DNA of 42,590 nucleotides, from NCBI GenBank assembly GCA_014382695.1, contig JACNJF010000090.1, positions 1 through 42,590 of the forward strand, in the 5' to 3' direction. Made by a program: the position numbers and the translations under genes. Positions 37,801 through 40,800 of the stretch are shown here, in pieces. The first letter of the stretch is position 1; each line of letters opens with the position of its first letter. The notes under the pieces are model-generated. The model made no database searches. It saw nothing but the letters and a program-made list of their open reading frames with translations, and was not told the DNA's origin. The stretch is from Gammaproteobacteria bacterium (GTDB lineage: Bacteria; Pseudomonadota; Gammaproteobacteria; GCA-001735895).

Positions 37801-40800
37801 TGAAATCCGTTTCGGTTTTGATCCGCTGGTTTCAGGTGAACAGTTACTCGACAGCGATGCGGATGGTCTGAGTAATCTCGAAGAACAGCTGAATGGCAGC
37901 AATCCATTACTGATCGACACCGATGGTGATAGCCTGTCCGATGCGGATGAAGTCAATCTGCACCATTCTGATCCACTCAGCAGTGATGGCGATCATGACG
38001 GCATCAACGATGTCACAGAAATTGGACTTGGCACCAATCCGTTATCCGCCGATAGCGATGCTGACGGGGTTGACGATTACGCCGAACTGTTTAGCTATAA
38101 TACCAATCCATTGAATAGTGATTCCGATGGTGACGGTATGTCGGATGGCTTTGAGGTTCAATACGGGATGCAGAATTCCGATGCGTCAGCGGATAATGAT
38201 AACGACGGCTTGAGCAATGCACAGGAATCCGCTGCTGGCACTAGCCCCTATAGCGTTGATACGGATGGTGATCGGCTGAGTGACTATGCAGAGTACCTGC
38301 TGTATGGATCTGACCCGAGCCTGCCTGACACGGATGCGGGCGGTCGACGTGATTCGGATGAAATCCTGCTCGATACCACCGATGTCACACTGGATGATGA
38401 TTTAACCTCTATCACCGATACCTATTCCTATCTGCAGAATCAAAGCGGCAATAGCTGGCAGATTCGGGATGCCTACGGGTTTGTCACTGATGGCTCCCTA
38501 TTCAGTAATGGCTTCCGTCTGTATGTGAATAACAGTGCCTACACCGCTGACTATATCAATGGGTATTATGCGACGGGGTCCGCTGGACAGGAGCTGTTCT
38601 TTAATATTCAGAGCCTGAGTGGTCTGCTGGTGGGGCGTCGTGTGTATGTGCCCACAGCTGGAACGGAATTCATTCGCTATCTTGAAGTTCTACATAATCC
38701 GGGCACTACCCCCATTACCACCACGGTGCGTAATGATGTTTACTATTATAGTGGCAACCCGGATGTCGTGACTCAATCAGGCGGTAGTCAGCTGAGCTCG
38801 AATGACCAGTACCTGCTGATCAGTGATCTGAATAACATCAATCAGCCGGTGGTCGCGCATGTTTTCGCCGGTCCTAACGCTGAAACTGGAATCAGTTCCA
38901 ACAGTACGGCTGCGGATGGTTCCCAGTCCTGGAATATCACGCAACAGTTTGAAATCCCGCCCGGGGAAACGCGCTATGTTCTGCATTTTGTCGGCAAGTA
39001 TGGCAGTACGCAGGATGCTCAAACGAATATTCAGACGATCCGTACACTCGGTGGCAATGCACTGGCTAACCTGTCAGATGATATTCGCAGTCGTATTGTT
39101 AATTTCTATGCCTACCAGGACACCGATTTTGATGGCCTGACCGATGCACAGGAATCTGCTCTGGGAACCCTGCTGGATAACCCTGATAGCGATGAAGATG
39201 GCGTGAGTGACAGTGTCGAAGTCCTGTTAGGTACCAACCCACTACTCAGCGGTGATCAGTTAAGCACGACGATCAGTGGACGGGTGATCAATAGTGTTGG
39301 TAGCGGTATTGCGAATGTAACGGTATTACTGGATAGCGGTCATCAGACGCTGACTGATTCGAATGGGCAGTACTCATTCCCCTCAGTTCTGATTGATCGG
39401 CAGCATTTAAGCCTGACGGCTACGCTCGACATTAATGGTGAAATTATCTCTGCCAGTAGCGCACAGATCACGCTCAATCTGGCCGGTGAAACGGTGGTCG
39501 ACAACCTGCTGCTGAGTTATCAGTCTGCTGCGGGTAGTGCGGAAGATATTACCCTGGCGAATTCGGGTGTGCGGCTCTCTCTATCGGATGACTCTTACCA
39601 GCAGATTGGCTTTAGCAATGGCTTTACCTTCAACTTCTTCGGGGTGAATTACAGCAACGTGTTCATCGGTTCGAATGGTAGTTTAACGTTTGGTAGTGGT
39701 AGTGCTTCCTACTCGAATGGGGTACCCGGCGATCTGGTTCAGGGCCTGCCTCGAATCTCGCCGTTATTTGGTGATCTTAATCCGTCTTCGGGTGGTTCGG
39801 TGTATTACCAGCAGACAGCGAACAGCTTTAGTGCTACCTGGCTGGCGCTCAGGGAATATGGCAGTAGCAATGTGCATACTTTCCGCGTTACGCTTTTCGC
39901 AAACGGACAATATCTGATTCAATACGGGGATATGACGACCACATCCGGACGTCGATTCGGTGTCGGCGTTACCCCGGGTGGTGCGGCGGTTTACGAAAGT
40001 GTCGACTTCTCAGAAGCCGCAGGCACGGCTCCGACCGGTCCTGCGATTTATGAAGTATTTAACAGCATGCCCAGCTTTGATCTGGAAAACCAGTTGATCG
40101 TGTTTAAGCCGGAAGCCGGTAGATACCGCATTTACCGCAACCTGTGCGACGATACCGATCAGGATGGTCTGTGTGATATCGAAGAAGTGCTGATCGGTAG
40201 TGTGATTGGTAATCAGGATAGCGACGGTGATGGTATCCTCGATGGCAACGATCCGAATCCAGTGTTATTCGATAGCACCGGTCCGCAGATTGAACTGCTG
40301 TCTCCAGCGCCTGGTCGGACTCTGGTCCGTAGCTCAGCTATCCCGTTGGAACTCCACATTGCGGATAGCGGTGGACTGGCTGAAGTCAGGCTAAACGTGG
40401 ATAACTCCGAGTTTATCTACAGCTATAGCGCAGAACAGTCGGTTCAGGTGAATCTATCTTACAGCGTACCTTTGACTGCTGAGACCGTGTCGATCAGTGT
40501 TTCTGCGACCGATCTTTCCGGTAATATCAGTAATTATGGCCCTGAGCTATTCAGTGCCATTGATGACCCGAAAACGACTGTCAGCGGAACGGTAAGCTAT
40601 CAGTATGGTTCTGTCACCAGCCCCATTGCAGGTTTTAACGTAACCCTTCAGTTAACCGGTAGCGGCGAAACTTTCAGTACCACAACCGATCGTAACGGCG
40701 TATTCAGTATTGCCGATGTACCGACTATTTATGGTGATGTCAGAGCCCAGGTCAGTGGCAATATTGCTGGCTACTCTCAAACTCTATATACGGGATATGC

